A DNA stretch of 7,248 bases from the NCBI GenBank assembly GCA_900542595.1, contig UQOB01000058.1:1-7248 (forward strand). Direction: 5' to 3'. This DNA is from an uncultured Mollicutes bacterium. GTDB lineage: Bacteria > Bacillota_I > Bacilli_A > RFN20 > CAG-826. Below are positions 1 to 5,930 of the stretch, one piece after another; position 1 is the first letter of the stretch, and the number at the start of each line of letters is the position of its first letter. The translations under genes and the position numbers were made by a program. Below the pieces are notes generated by a model. That model was not told where the DNA came from. It made no database searches and saw only the letters and a program-made list of their open reading frames with translations.

Positions 1-5
1 ATTCT

Positions 6-15
6 GGGGGGGGGG
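6..15. repeat. G10 homopolymer at the window edge
   Basis: Ten consecutive G residues lie 26 bases upstream of the first start codon in otherwise AT-rich sequence. Nothing else in the window resembles it, apart from a five-G run that forms the very last bases. It may be a genuine slippery tract or a sequencing/assembly artefact at a contig end. The sequence alone cannot separate these. Confidence 0.6.
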
Positions 16-41
16 TATCATTAAATAAAAAGGAGAATTTT

Positions 42-317
42 ATGGCAGTCCCAAGAATAAGGCACGTTAACACGGTTGATGAAATGGAAAGGCTGAGCGA
101 TGAATTTGTAACCCAGGGTTATACAATAATTAACCGGGGCGAAACATCAATTCTCGTAAAGCGAAAAGCAAAAAGAGGCGGGAAGCCACATCACTTGATT
201 ATTTTCATTTTCTTTGGTTGGTGGACCTTAGGCCTTGCTAATCTTATTTATCAACTGATTCCCTCAAAGATTGAAATTCCGGAAGATAACGTTTTAATTC
301 AAGTCAATTCCAAGTAA
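42..317 (+). CDS. Small single-helix membrane protein, function unknown
   Basis: A 91-residue protein of unknown function. Residues 1-49 are soluble, charged and probably cytoplasmic, and end in a very basic stretch (KRKAKRGGK, residues 40-48). Residues 51-73 form one hydrophobic helix containing the striking motif GWWTLGLANLIY (59-70). A short hydrophilic tail follows. The basic stretch before the helix suggests an N-in orientation. There is no signal peptide and no cysteine. AAGGAG at 30-35, six bases before ATG, supports the start. The gene stands alone: a strong terminator follows and its promoter is outside or at the window edge. From memory, a similar layout ('GY.. sRG..' then 'WWTxGLgNLiYal') occurs in small uncharacterised membrane proteins of archaea and some bacteria. 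That resemblance is not verified here. The gene is likely real; its function is not assignable. Confidence 0.8.
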   Translation: MAVPRIRHVNTVDEMERLSDEFVTQGYTIINRGETSILVKRKAKRGGKPHHLIIFIFFGWWTLGLANLIYQLIPSKIEIPEDNVLIQVNSK

Positions 318-321
318 GAGC

Positions 322-350
322 AAAACGCTGGAAACAGCGTTTTCTTTTTT
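322..350 (+). terminator. Intrinsic terminator after the small membrane protein gene
   Basis: A perfect 9-bp stem (AAAACGCTG at 322-330 with CAGCGTTTT at 335-343) is closed by a GAAA tetraloop of the GNRA type. It is followed by C and six T residues (345-350). It begins four bases after the stop codon, so the first gene is transcriptionally separated from the downstream operon. Confidence 0.93.
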
Positions 351-429
351 AAATCCGATAATTTTTATCAAATTAAATTATTTCTATAGTTTTTCTAACC
401 TTTTATAGATAAATTTGTCACTCTTTTCG

Positions 430-458
430 CTTTTCTTCATATCTTAAAGACTTAGAAT
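430..458 (+). promoter_or_regulatory. Possible weak promoter for the HAD-to-sigma gene block
   Basis: The gap 344-481 is very AT-rich (about 20% GC over 361-480 by hand count) and is the only place upstream where the operon could start. TAGAAT at 453-458 matches a -10 box in five of six bases, but only a poor -35 (around 430-436) lies at the right distance. TTGTCA at 415-420 is a better -35, but no good -10 follows it at 17 bases. The assignment is tentative. Confidence 0.3.
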
Positions 459-481
459 AAAAATGAGTTTAAAATAAGCTC

Positions 482-1147
482 ATGTTTAGCACAGTTATCT
501 TTGATTTAGATGGAACCTTGCTTGATACCTTAACCGATTTAAGGCGAGCGTTAAATGAAGCTTTAAAAGAAAATGGCGTTCCATATGTTTATTCAAAAAA
601 AGACTGCCGAAATTTCATTGGGAATGGCCCGAATTATCTTTTAAAAAGAGCTCTAAAATCCCCGGAAGAAAATGATTTATTCCATAAAGTTAAAGAAAAA
701 TACCTTCCACTTTATTTCGCCTATCAAAACGATCATACGAAGCCGTACCCAGGACTTAAAAGCGTCCTCACTTTTTTAAAAGAACGGGAACTTAAACTTT
801 TTGTCGTCACTAATAAACCACAAAAACAAGCGGAACAAATTTTAGATAGGTGTTTTGGGAAAAGTATATTTACGGAAATTGTAGGTTACCGAGAGGATAA
901 ACCTCCAAAACCGGATCCTTGGTTTGTAGACTACTTAATTGGTAAATACAATTTAAATAAAGAAGAAATTCTTTTTGTCGGCGATAGTTTGCCTGACTTA
1001 TTGACCGCTAAAAATAGTAAAATTCCTTTAGCCTTAGTAACGTGGGGTTACGGGAACTATAAACCGAGCCTGTTAGAAGAAAGTACCTACGTTATTAAAA
1101 AGGCGAAAGAATTAGTAGGAATCGTCTATGAGCATCAAAACAATTAA
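482..1147 (+). CDS. HAD-superfamily phosphatase, phosphoglycolate-phosphatase-like
   Basis: A 221-residue cytosolic haloacid-dehalogenase-family hydrolase. All four catalytic motifs are visible: DLDGT at 8-12 (nucleophile D8, acid/base D10), T110 after a hydrophobic strand (LFVVTNK), the lysine in KPDP (K143), and GDSLPD at 167-172 (Mg-binding D168 and D172). The helical cap inserted after motif I (about residues 15-85) places it in subfamily I, with Gph/PgmB-like enzymes. The true substrate (phosphoglycolate, a sugar phosphate or a nucleotide) cannot be read from sequence. ATG 482 is the only reasonable start, because an in-frame TAA lies at 470-472. No good Shine-Dalgarno is present and the leader would be short. 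The next gene overlaps its last 20 bases, suggesting translational coupling. Base composition is more AT-rich than in the downstream housekeeping genes. Confidence 0.9.
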   Translation: MFSTVIFDLDGTLLDTLTDLRRALNEALKENGVPYVYSKKDCRNFIGNGPNYLLKRALKSPEENDLFHKVKEKYLPLYFAYQNDHTKPYPGLKSVLTFLKERELKLFVVTNKPQKQAEQILDRCFGKSIFTEIVGYREDKPPKPDPWFVDYLIGKYNLNKEEILFVGDSLPDLLTAKNSKIPLALVTWGYGNYKPSLLEESTYVIKKAKELVGIVYEHQNN

Positions 1148-2012
1148 GGATAATTCAACAGCTGCTAAAATTTTTCCTTTTCTTTTGCCTGTTCCCTTGC
1201 TTTTTAGTGCGGGGCTGGTTTTAATCAGCGCGATATACGCGTTAGTATATTCCCAACCAGCCTATGAAGCAGCGGAGATGCCGTCACAACACTTTTATGT
1301 TTCCTTTTGGGTGCCCTTAGTAGCCGGTCTTCTCCTTTTAGCGGATGTCATTCAAAACCGATATATTGAAAAAGACAATAAGCTTAAACCCATCTTCGAT
1401 ATCGGGGTTGCCGGTCTTTTCTTCGTTCTTACATTAGTCAGCATCGTGATGTATTACCGAACTTATAGCGATACCGCTCCATTGGCTGCCGGTCCGAGGA
1501 TTCTTGGGGTGATTTTGCTCCTCTTCTATAGCGGCATAAATATCGCTTTAAGAGTGATGCTATTTAAAAATCCCGATTACTTAAAATCTTCGCAAAACCG
1601 CAATTATTTGATTTATATTTCGCTTTCTGTCAGTCTTTTGGTCTTAATTTTATCGACCATTAGCATCGGTGTTTACCACACTATTATTGCTGGGCAGTAC
1701 ACGATTGATTTGATTGTTTTGTATATTATTTTCGTGGCCTCTCTAGCGGTGAGTGCTTTAAATTTTTACGGCCTAGCGAGCGAGAAATTACCCTTTAATA
1801 AGCTTGCTTCTTATAACTTTTACAGCTCAATCGTGTTGGTCATTTTATCGATTTTAGGGGTCTTAACTTCCTTGTTTTTAAGGATAGGAAGTTCTATCAC
1901 CAATCAGAATTTACACCTCTTCTTCTGGAGTGGTATCGGTGGTATCGCCTGCTTAATCGCTTCTTCCTTACTCGCAATCTATTTTGGCTTTTCAAACTTT
2001 AAGGAGAATTAA
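1128..2012 (+). CDS. Polytopic membrane protein, about 8 helices, function unknown
   Basis: A 294-residue hydrophobic protein that I do not recognise. Predicted helices by eye lie near residues 16-40, 55-73, 88-110, 122-145, 160-184, 192-215, 228-252 and 262-287. The loops are short. One basic/acidic loop around 77-87 (RYIEKDNKLK) and another around 146-159 probably face the cytoplasm. No transporter signature, nucleotide-binding motif or enzymatic motif was seen, and there is no cleavable signal peptide. AGGA at 1117-1120, seven bases before ATG, supports the start. The gene overlaps the HAD phosphatase gene by 20 bases, and its stop is one base before the cysS ATG, so it is embedded in the operon and probably translationally coupled on both sides. 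A role with the phosphatase is conceivable but unsupported. Confidence 0.8.
   Translation: MSIKTIKDNSTAAKIFPFLLPVPLLFSAGLVLISAIYALVYSQPAYEAAEMPSQHFYVSFWVPLVAGLLLLADVIQNRYIEKDNKLKPIFDIGVAGLFFVLTLVSIVMYYRTYSDTAPLAAGPRILGVILLLFYSGINIALRVMLFKNPDYLKSSQNRNYLIYISLSVSLLVLILSTISIGVYHTIIAGQYTIDLIVLYIIFVASLAVSALNFYGLASEKLPFNKLASYNFYSSIVLVILSILGVLTSLFLRIGSSITNQNLHLFFWSGIGGIACLIASSLLAIYFGFSNFKEN
2001..2006 (+). promoter_or_regulatory. Shine-Dalgarno that fixes the cysS start
   Basis: AAGGAG seven bases before ATG 2014. An in-frame TTG at 1984 would add ten residues but lacks a ribosome site, and those residues do not resemble a CysRS N-terminus. The site lies inside the end of the preceding membrane-protein gene. 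Confidence 0.85.
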
Positions 2013-2013
2013 C

Positions 2014-3354
2014 ATGAAGGATTTATATCTCTATAATTCGCTTGGGAATAAAAAAGAATTATTTAAACCGATTAAAGAAGGCAAGGTTTCCATGTATTTC
2101 TGCGGTCCGACAGTCTATAGTTCCCCGCATATCGGGAACTTCCGGCCCCCGGTGGTTTTTGATACTTTAAAGAATGTTTTAACTTATATCGGTTATGACG
2201 TCACCAGCGTCAGTAATTACACGGATGTTGATGACAAAATCATAAAGCGAGCGAAAGAACTTGGCATCACCGAATTAGAACTCAGCAATAGTGTAATCAA
2301 AGAATTTGAAGAACTCTTAAAAGCGGTCGGAAGCACGAAACCGACCTATACCCCTCGCCCGACGGTCTATATGCCGCAAATAATTCAGTACCTCAAGGAT
2401 TTACAAGATACTGGGTACGCCTATGAAGTGGATGGGGACTTATATTTAAGAGTCAAGATGATTCCTAATTACGGGGAACTTTCCAATAACAGCATCGAAG
2501 AATTAGAAAACGGAGCGAGAATCGAAGTCGATAGTCGAAAAGAAGATCCGATTGATTTTGCTTTATGGAAAAAGACCACCGAAGGTATTAAATGGGCTTC
2601 CCCTTGGGGAGAAGGAAGACCCGGCTGGCACACTGAGTGCTGTGTGATGATTAACTCTTTATTTCCAGAACAACACGGACTCATCGATATCCACGGCGGG
2701 GGTTTCGATTTAAAGTTCCCCCATCACGAAAACGAAATGGCCCAAGCGAAAGCTCATAACCACAATAAGCTCGCTAATTATTGGATTCATAATGGCTTTA
2801 TCAATCTCGATAAAGAAAAGATGAGTAAGAGCTTAGGCAATATTGTTTTAATGAAAGACGTTGTTAAGACTTATGGGGGCTTAGCTTTTAGGCATTTTGT
2901 GTTGTCGTCCCATTACCGGGCACCAGCGATTTTTAGCGATAAGTCGCTCATCGATAGTCAAAAGAAAGTCCAGCAGTGGGAGAGCAGTCTTAAGAAGGCT
3001 TATATTAAACTAGCCTTAAATGACCTTGAAATTCCCGATGTTGAAATGAATGGAAAAGTTCTTTCTTACCTCTTAGATGACCTCAATACACCGAACGCAA
3101 TAACTGAGATTTACGAAGATAATAAGATTTTGAATAATGTTTTAAGGCAAAAAGAAGTCGATTTAAAAGCCTTGCAACAGGCTTCAGGTGTCCTTAAAAA
3201 AGATCTAGAAGTTTTAGGCTTTAATTTCGCTTATCCCGTAATTTCTCTTAGTGATAAAAAGTTATTTTCCGAGTATTATAAAGCTAAGGACGAAAAAGAT
3301 TTTGTTCAAAGCGATAAACTTCGCCAAATTTTAATCGATAAAGGACTATTTTAA
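2014..3354 (+). CDS. cysS: Cysteinyl-tRNA synthetase
   Basis: A 446-residue class I aminoacyl-tRNA synthetase that charges tRNA-Cys with cysteine using ATP. The N-terminal CGPTVY motif (C30) is followed by the HIGH-type motif HIGN (39-42). The predicted active-site zinc ligands are C30, C209 (GWHTEC), H237 and E241 (FPHHENE), which match the family pattern. The ATP-binding loop KMSKS is at 269-273. Residues from about 310 on form the helical tRNA-binding C-terminal region. The protein stops at DKLRQILIDKGLF. The tail that usually follows in bacterial CysRS (around 'EDTPxGxxW') is absent, and neither other reading frame restores it. The start at 2014 was chosen on the strong SD. No T-box leader precedes the gene, which sits inside an operon. 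The mgtC-like gene starts six bases after the stop. Confidence 0.97.
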   Translation: MKDLYLYNSLGNKKELFKPIKEGKVSMYFCGPTVYSSPHIGNFRPPVVFDTLKNVLTYIGYDVTSVSNYTDVDDKIIKRAKELGITELELSNSVIKEFEELLKAVGSTKPTYTPRPTVYMPQIIQYLKDLQDTGYAYEVDGDLYLRVKMIPNYGELSNNSIEELENGARIEVDSRKEDPIDFALWKKTTEGIKWASPWGEGRPGWHTECCVMINSLFPEQHGLIDIHGGGFDLKFPHHENEMAQAKAHNHNKLANYWIHNGFINLDKEKMSKSLGNIVLMKDVVKTYGGLAFRHFVLSSHYRAPAIFSDKSLIDSQKKVQQWESSLKKAYIKLALNDLEIPDVEMNGKVLSYLLDDLNTPNAITEIYEDNKILNNVLRQKEVDLKALQQASGVLKKDLEVLGFNFAYPVISLSDKKLFSEYYKAKDEKDFVQSDKLRQILIDKGLF

Positions 3355-3360
3355 AGAGCG

Positions 3361-4101
3361 ATGACCACCATTGATAGTATCATTAAAAACTGGTTTAACA
3401 CCGGGTTTGGGAACCCTGATTTAGTCATCCTTGGGAACTTATTATTGGTGGCCCTTTCCCTTCTTTTAGCGGCTTTATTTAGTTCGATCATCGGTTTTGA
3501 ACGGGAATACCAAGGGCATGCCGCGGGTTTAAGAACTCACCTTTTAGTAGCGGTGGGGAGCGCTATCATCATGGTCATCAGTGTCTATGGTTTTGGGGAC
3601 GGCTTCCCGAACCGGGATCCGGCTCGGCTGGCTGCTCAGGTCATCAGCGGTATCGGTTTCTTAGGCGCGGGCACTATCGTTCAAACCGGGACCGATATTA
3701 AAGGTTTAACGACCGCGACAACCTTGTGGGTCGTCATGGCGATTGGCTTAGCCTGCGGTAGTGGTAATTTCGTCATCGCGGCTCTCGGAACTGCTGTCGC
3801 TTTCGGTTGCTTAGTCCTTCTTAGAGGCATTGAACGCTTCCTAACGAGAAGAAACCCTTTAATTATGATTGTTGTTCCTAGCGATAAACCCGTGATGAGG
3901 GATATCATTCTGATTGCGAACCGTTACAGCATTCAAATTCGCGAAACGAAAACCGAACTCACTTCTTACCAAGATAATAGCGCTCTTAGGCTCATCATCC
4001 GCTGTTCTTTCGCCTCGCAAGGCAGCATGTCGGCCTTTTTAGATGAGCTAAGATTCTCGATTAGACCTTTAGAATTGACAATCAGTAACGAAAACGTCTA
4101 A
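3361..4101 (+). CDS. MgtC/SapB family membrane protein
   Basis: A 246-residue inner-membrane protein. The family signature is very clear: GFERE (45-49), AGLRTHLLVAVGSA (55-68), D86 followed by ARLAAQVISGIGFLGAG (88-104), and GLTTATTLWV (115-124). About five helices lie between residues 22 and 156 (roughly 22-45, 57-78, 91-110, 113-133, 137-156). A soluble ACT-like C-terminal domain follows (about 166-240), as in full-length MgtC. In the family, MgtC is linked to growth at low Mg2+ and to F-type ATP synthase inhibition. Many members in non-pathogens are uncharacterised, so no specific role is claimed. The ATG is six bases after the cysS stop with only a weak AAAGAG-like SD, which suggests translational coupling to cysS. 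Its position is where mini-RNase III normally lies in this operon. Confidence 0.92.
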   Translation: MTTIDSIIKNWFNTGFGNPDLVILGNLLLVALSLLLAALFSSIIGFEREYQGHAAGLRTHLLVAVGSAIIMVISVYGFGDGFPNRDPARLAAQVISGIGFLGAGTIVQTGTDIKGLTTATTLWVVMAIGLACGSGNFVIAALGTAVAFGCLVLLRGIERFLTRRNPLIMIVVPSDKPVMRDIILIANRYSIQIRETKTELTSYQDNSALRLIIRCSFASQGSMSAFLDELRFSIRPLELTISNENV

Positions 4102-4127
4102 ACTCGCCTCCGCAGGAAGAAAAAAGT

Positions 4128-4838
4128 ATGGCAATAATTATATACGGCAAGAACGCCGTCCGGGAAAGCTTGAAAGTCAAACGGGTGGAAAAGCTTTACG
4201 TGCAAGATACGTTAAAGGAGGACGAGCTATTTTTAAGAGCTAAAAAGAGCGGTATTAAAACAGAATTCAGAGATAAGGAACAATTGACCCGAATGGCCAA
4301 AAATCCTTCCCATCAAGGCTTTGTGGCGATTTGTAAAGAGGTTAGACCCTTAACCCTCGATGAACTGTTAACGAGGATCGATAGTCCTGAACCTCTCCTT
4401 TTAATGCTCGACGGAATTGAAGACCCCCATAACTTTGGGGCGATTTTAAGGACCTGTGATGCTTTAGGAATCGATGGGGTGATTTACCCCTCCCATCGGG
4501 CAGTCGCCCTTAATAGCACGGTCTATAAGGTCTCCACCGGGGCGATTAATTACGTCAATATCGCTGAAGTTAATAACTTAAGCCGGACGATTGAACGATT
4601 AAAAAAAGAAGGTTATTGGATCGTCAGCGCCGATGGTGAAGGTACCACCGATTTCCGCGACGTCGATTACCATGGCCCTTTCTGTTTAATCACCGGAAGC
4701 GAAGGCTTCGGCATCAGTAAAAACGTCCTCAAGAATAGTGATTTCATCGTTAAAATCCCGATGAAAGGTCACGTCAATAGTCTCAACGTCAGCGTCGCCA
4801 CCGCGATCCTTTTAAGTCACATTGTCTTTTCCCGGTAA
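4128..4838 (+). CDS. rlmB: 23S rRNA (guanosine-2'-O-)-methyltransferase RlmB-like
   Basis: A 236-residue SpoU/TrmH-family (SPOUT) methyltransferase that uses S-adenosylmethionine. RlmB modifies the 2'-OH of G2251 (E. coli numbering) in the peptidyl-transferase P loop. An N-terminal L30e-like substrate-binding domain covers about residues 1-75 (it starts IYGKNAVRESL). The catalytic domain has motif 1 LDGIEDPHNFGAILRTCDA (94-112, with N102 and R108), motif 2 GSEGFGI (190-196) and motif 3 SLNVSVATAI (218-227), which together form the knotted cofactor site. Length is slightly below the usual 240-250. AGGA at 4114-4117 supports the ATG. In this operon neighbourhood RlmB (YacO) is the standard assignment. 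A TrmH-family paralogue with another rRNA target cannot be fully excluded. Confidence 0.93.
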   Translation: MAIIIYGKNAVRESLKVKRVEKLYVQDTLKEDELFLRAKKSGIKTEFRDKEQLTRMAKNPSHQGFVAICKEVRPLTLDELLTRIDSPEPLLLMLDGIEDPHNFGAILRTCDALGIDGVIYPSHRAVALNSTVYKVSTGAINYVNIAEVNNLSRTIERLKKEGYWIVSADGEGTTDFRDVDYHGPFCLITGSEGFGISKNVLKNSDFIVKIPMKGHVNSLNVSVATAILLSHIVFSR

Positions 4839-4847
4839 GGGAGAAGT

Positions 4848-5465
4848 ATGAAAAAAGTTGATTACGCTCTCGATGAAGAGCTGTTATTGGCCTGGATTCA
4901 GGGTTCTTCGGTCGCCCAAGGCCTTTTGACCGATCGGTATTTTAAGCTCCGTTTCGCTATGAGCGAGATGGTTCTTCCTGGAATTTCACACGCTTTAGAT
5001 AGCTGGGACTTAAATCACGCTTTCTTTTTAAGCTTTGAAAATGCTTTAAAGAACTATGAATTTGGAAAGTGCCGTTTTGAATCGTTCTTCTTAAAGATTT
5101 ATGGGCACGAACTCCAAAGAGAGTCGATGAAGAAGAACCTCAATAACAATAGCTTCTTTTATAGCTTAGAAAGTGAAATCGATAAGGACGGGGACTTGTG
5201 TTTCCATGATGTCATTAAAAGCCCCAATGAAGATCCGAGACTTTATATCGATTACATCGAACAAGCGGAAAGAATCGGTAAACTTCCTAAGGAACTCGAT
5301 AGAGATGCTTTAAAGGTGATGAAACTGAAAGAAGAGGGTTTCACCTTCAATGAAATCGCGGATGCTTTAAATTATTCCTTAAAGAAAGTGCGAAGGCTCT
5401 ATGAGGTCTTTAAAAAGTACGTTAAGAAACACATCATCATTTCCCCGTACCCATCTTCCAATTAA
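4848..5465 (+). CDS. Divergent sigma-70 family protein at the SigH locus
   Basis: A 205-residue protein. Residues 152-195 match sigma region 4: LKVMKLKEEGFTFNEIADAL (155-174) followed by the helix-turn-helix recognition helix NYSLKKVRRLYEVFKK, close in pattern to Bacillus SigH (LxLYLxGxSYQEIxxxLN..VKSI). Residues 9-97 can be aligned to region 2, with DLNHAFFLSFENALKNY (54-70) where SigH-type proteins have D(D/L)xQEGxxGLxKAI, and RFESFFLKIYGHELQRE (76-92) where they have SFxSFAxxxIxRxI. The core-binding consensus is therefore degenerate. It should direct RNA polymerase to a small alternative regulon, if it is still active. Position between rlmB and rpmG-secE-nusG is exactly that of sigH. The SD AAGGGAG (4837-4843) overlaps the rlmB stop, indicating coupling. 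No Pro/Gly-rich or anti-sigma neighbour is seen. Confidence 0.8.
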   Translation: MKKVDYALDEELLLAWIQGSSVAQGLLTDRYFKLRFAMSEMVLPGISHALDSWDLNHAFFLSFENALKNYEFGKCRFESFFLKIYGHELQRESMKKNLNNNSFFYSLESEIDKDGDLCFHDVIKSPNEDPRLYIDYIEQAERIGKLPKELDRDALKVMKLKEEGFTFNEIADALNYSLKKVRRLYEVFKKYVKKHIIISPYPSSN

Positions 5466-5513
5466 GAGTGTCTATAGAATATAGAACAAAAATTCATCAC
5501 CATTTTCACTCTT
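5464..5513. repeat. Nested inverted repeats between the sigma gene and rpmG
   Basis: An outer 7-bp inverted repeat (AAGAGTG at 5464-5470, CACTCTT at 5507-5513) encloses an inner palindrome TCTATA-GAA-TATAGA (5471-5485). The outer left arm includes the last two bases of the sigma gene stop codon and the right arm touches the -35 box of the rpmG promoter. No T-run follows, so it is not a standard terminator. It could be a protein site or chance. Confidence 0.4.
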
Positions 5514-5540
5514 GACACCATCCTTTTCGCAACATAATAT
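5512..5540 (+). promoter_or_regulatory. Internal sigma-A-type promoter for rpmG-secE-nusG
   Basis: A perfect -35 TTGACA (5512-5517) is followed after 17 bases by TAATAT (5535-5540). An overlapping CATAAT (5533-5538) is a closer -10 match but at 15 bases. Transcription would begin near 5546-5550, leaving a leader of about 20 bases with the SD GGAGGA. It sits in the only sizeable gap (103 bases) of the cluster, so this set can be expressed independently of the upstream genes. TTGACAC is repeated at 5540-5546 without a -10 partner. Confidence 0.7.
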
Positions 5541-5554
5541 TGACACGCTCAAAT

Positions 5555-5560
5555 GGAGGA
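5555..5560 (+). promoter_or_regulatory. Shine-Dalgarno that fixes the rpmG start
   Basis: GGAGGA eight bases before ATG 5569. The reading frame is open upstream to 5512, but those 19 codons overlap the promoter and are not L33-like. Confidence 0.88.
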
Positions 5561-5568
5561 TTAAAGTT

Positions 5569-5718
5569 ATGGCTAGGACAAAGGTTTTTTTAGTTTGCGA
5601 AGAATGCCTGAACCGCAATTACACGGTCACAAGAAGTAACGAAAGCCATGTCCGGCTGGAACTTAGGAAGTTCTGTCCCCACTGTGGGAAGTACACCCTC
5701 CATAAGGAGAGTAAGTAA
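5569..5718 (+). CDS. rpmG: 50S ribosomal protein L33, zinc-binding (C+) form
   Basis: A 49-residue basic protein of the large ribosomal subunit, near the E site. It has the typical L33 pattern: a CEEC knuckle (C10, C13), RNY at 16-18, RKFCPHCGKYTLH (33-45, with C36 and C39) and a HKESK tail. The two CxxC pairs form a structural Zn ribbon, so this is the zinc-containing form rather than the cysteine-free paralogue used under zinc starvation in some Bacillota. Length equals that of the family. It is the first gene of the rpmG-secE-nusG set, with its own promoter, and secE begins 15 bases after the stop. No Zur-like operator was recognised upstream. Confidence 0.97.
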   Translation: MARTKVFLVCEECLNRNYTVTRSNESHVRLELRKFCPHCGKYTLHKESK

Positions 5719-5733
5719 GAGAGGTATAAGAAT

Positions 5734-5928
5734 ATGACCCCACCGAACAAGTATTTAAAAGAAGTGGCCAAAGAAGCAAAAAGAGTCCGTTGGCCCAGTA
5801 AAGAAAAGTTATTCCCGACGATTGCGGTCGTCATTTGTATCGCCGCTTTTGTCGCTATCTTTTTAGCCCTTGAAGATTTAACCGCGGCGAGCATTATCGA
5901 ACAACTCAAAGCCGCCTTTGGAGGATAG
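5734..5928 (+). CDS. secE: Preprotein translocase subunit SecE
   Basis: A 64-residue subunit of the SecYEG protein-export channel. It has the conserved amphipathic N-terminal region EVAKEAKRVRWPSKEKL (10-26), containing the hallmark RVxWPS, followed by one transmembrane helix (about 28-47) and a short C-terminal segment. This is the usual compact one-helix SecE of Gram-positive bacteria. SD-like AGAGAGG lies at 5718-5724. Its TAG stop, the only non-TAA stop in the window, is embedded just after the nusG ribosome site, so the two genes are closely coupled. Confidence 0.95.
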   Translation: MTPPNKYLKEVAKEAKRVRWPSKEKLFPTIAVVICIAAFVAIFLALEDLTAASIIEQLKAAFGG

Positions 5929-5930
5929 TT

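Noticed and set aside
463..477. Four-codon upstream open frame before the HAD phosphatase gene
   Set aside because: It is too short, has no ribosome site, and is expected by chance in AT-rich DNA.
344..481. T-box or other riboswitch leader upstream of the cysS-containing operon
   Set aside because: The gap is short, very AT-rich, and lacks a T-box sequence or an antiterminator/terminator pair.
1984..2013. TTG start adding ten residues to CysRS
   Set aside because: A strong AAGGAG sits seven bases before ATG 2014, and the extra residues are not family-like.
2469..2684. 71-codon - strand open frame inside cysS
   Set aside because: It is antisense to conserved CysRS motifs, with no independent signals.
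3681..3908. 75-codon - strand open frame inside the MgtC-family gene
   Set aside because: It is antisense to the conserved MgtC core, with no ribosome site.
5512..5568. N-terminal extension of L33 by 19 codons
   Set aside because: The extension overlaps the promoter. ATG 5569 has a strong SD and gives the standard 49-residue L33.
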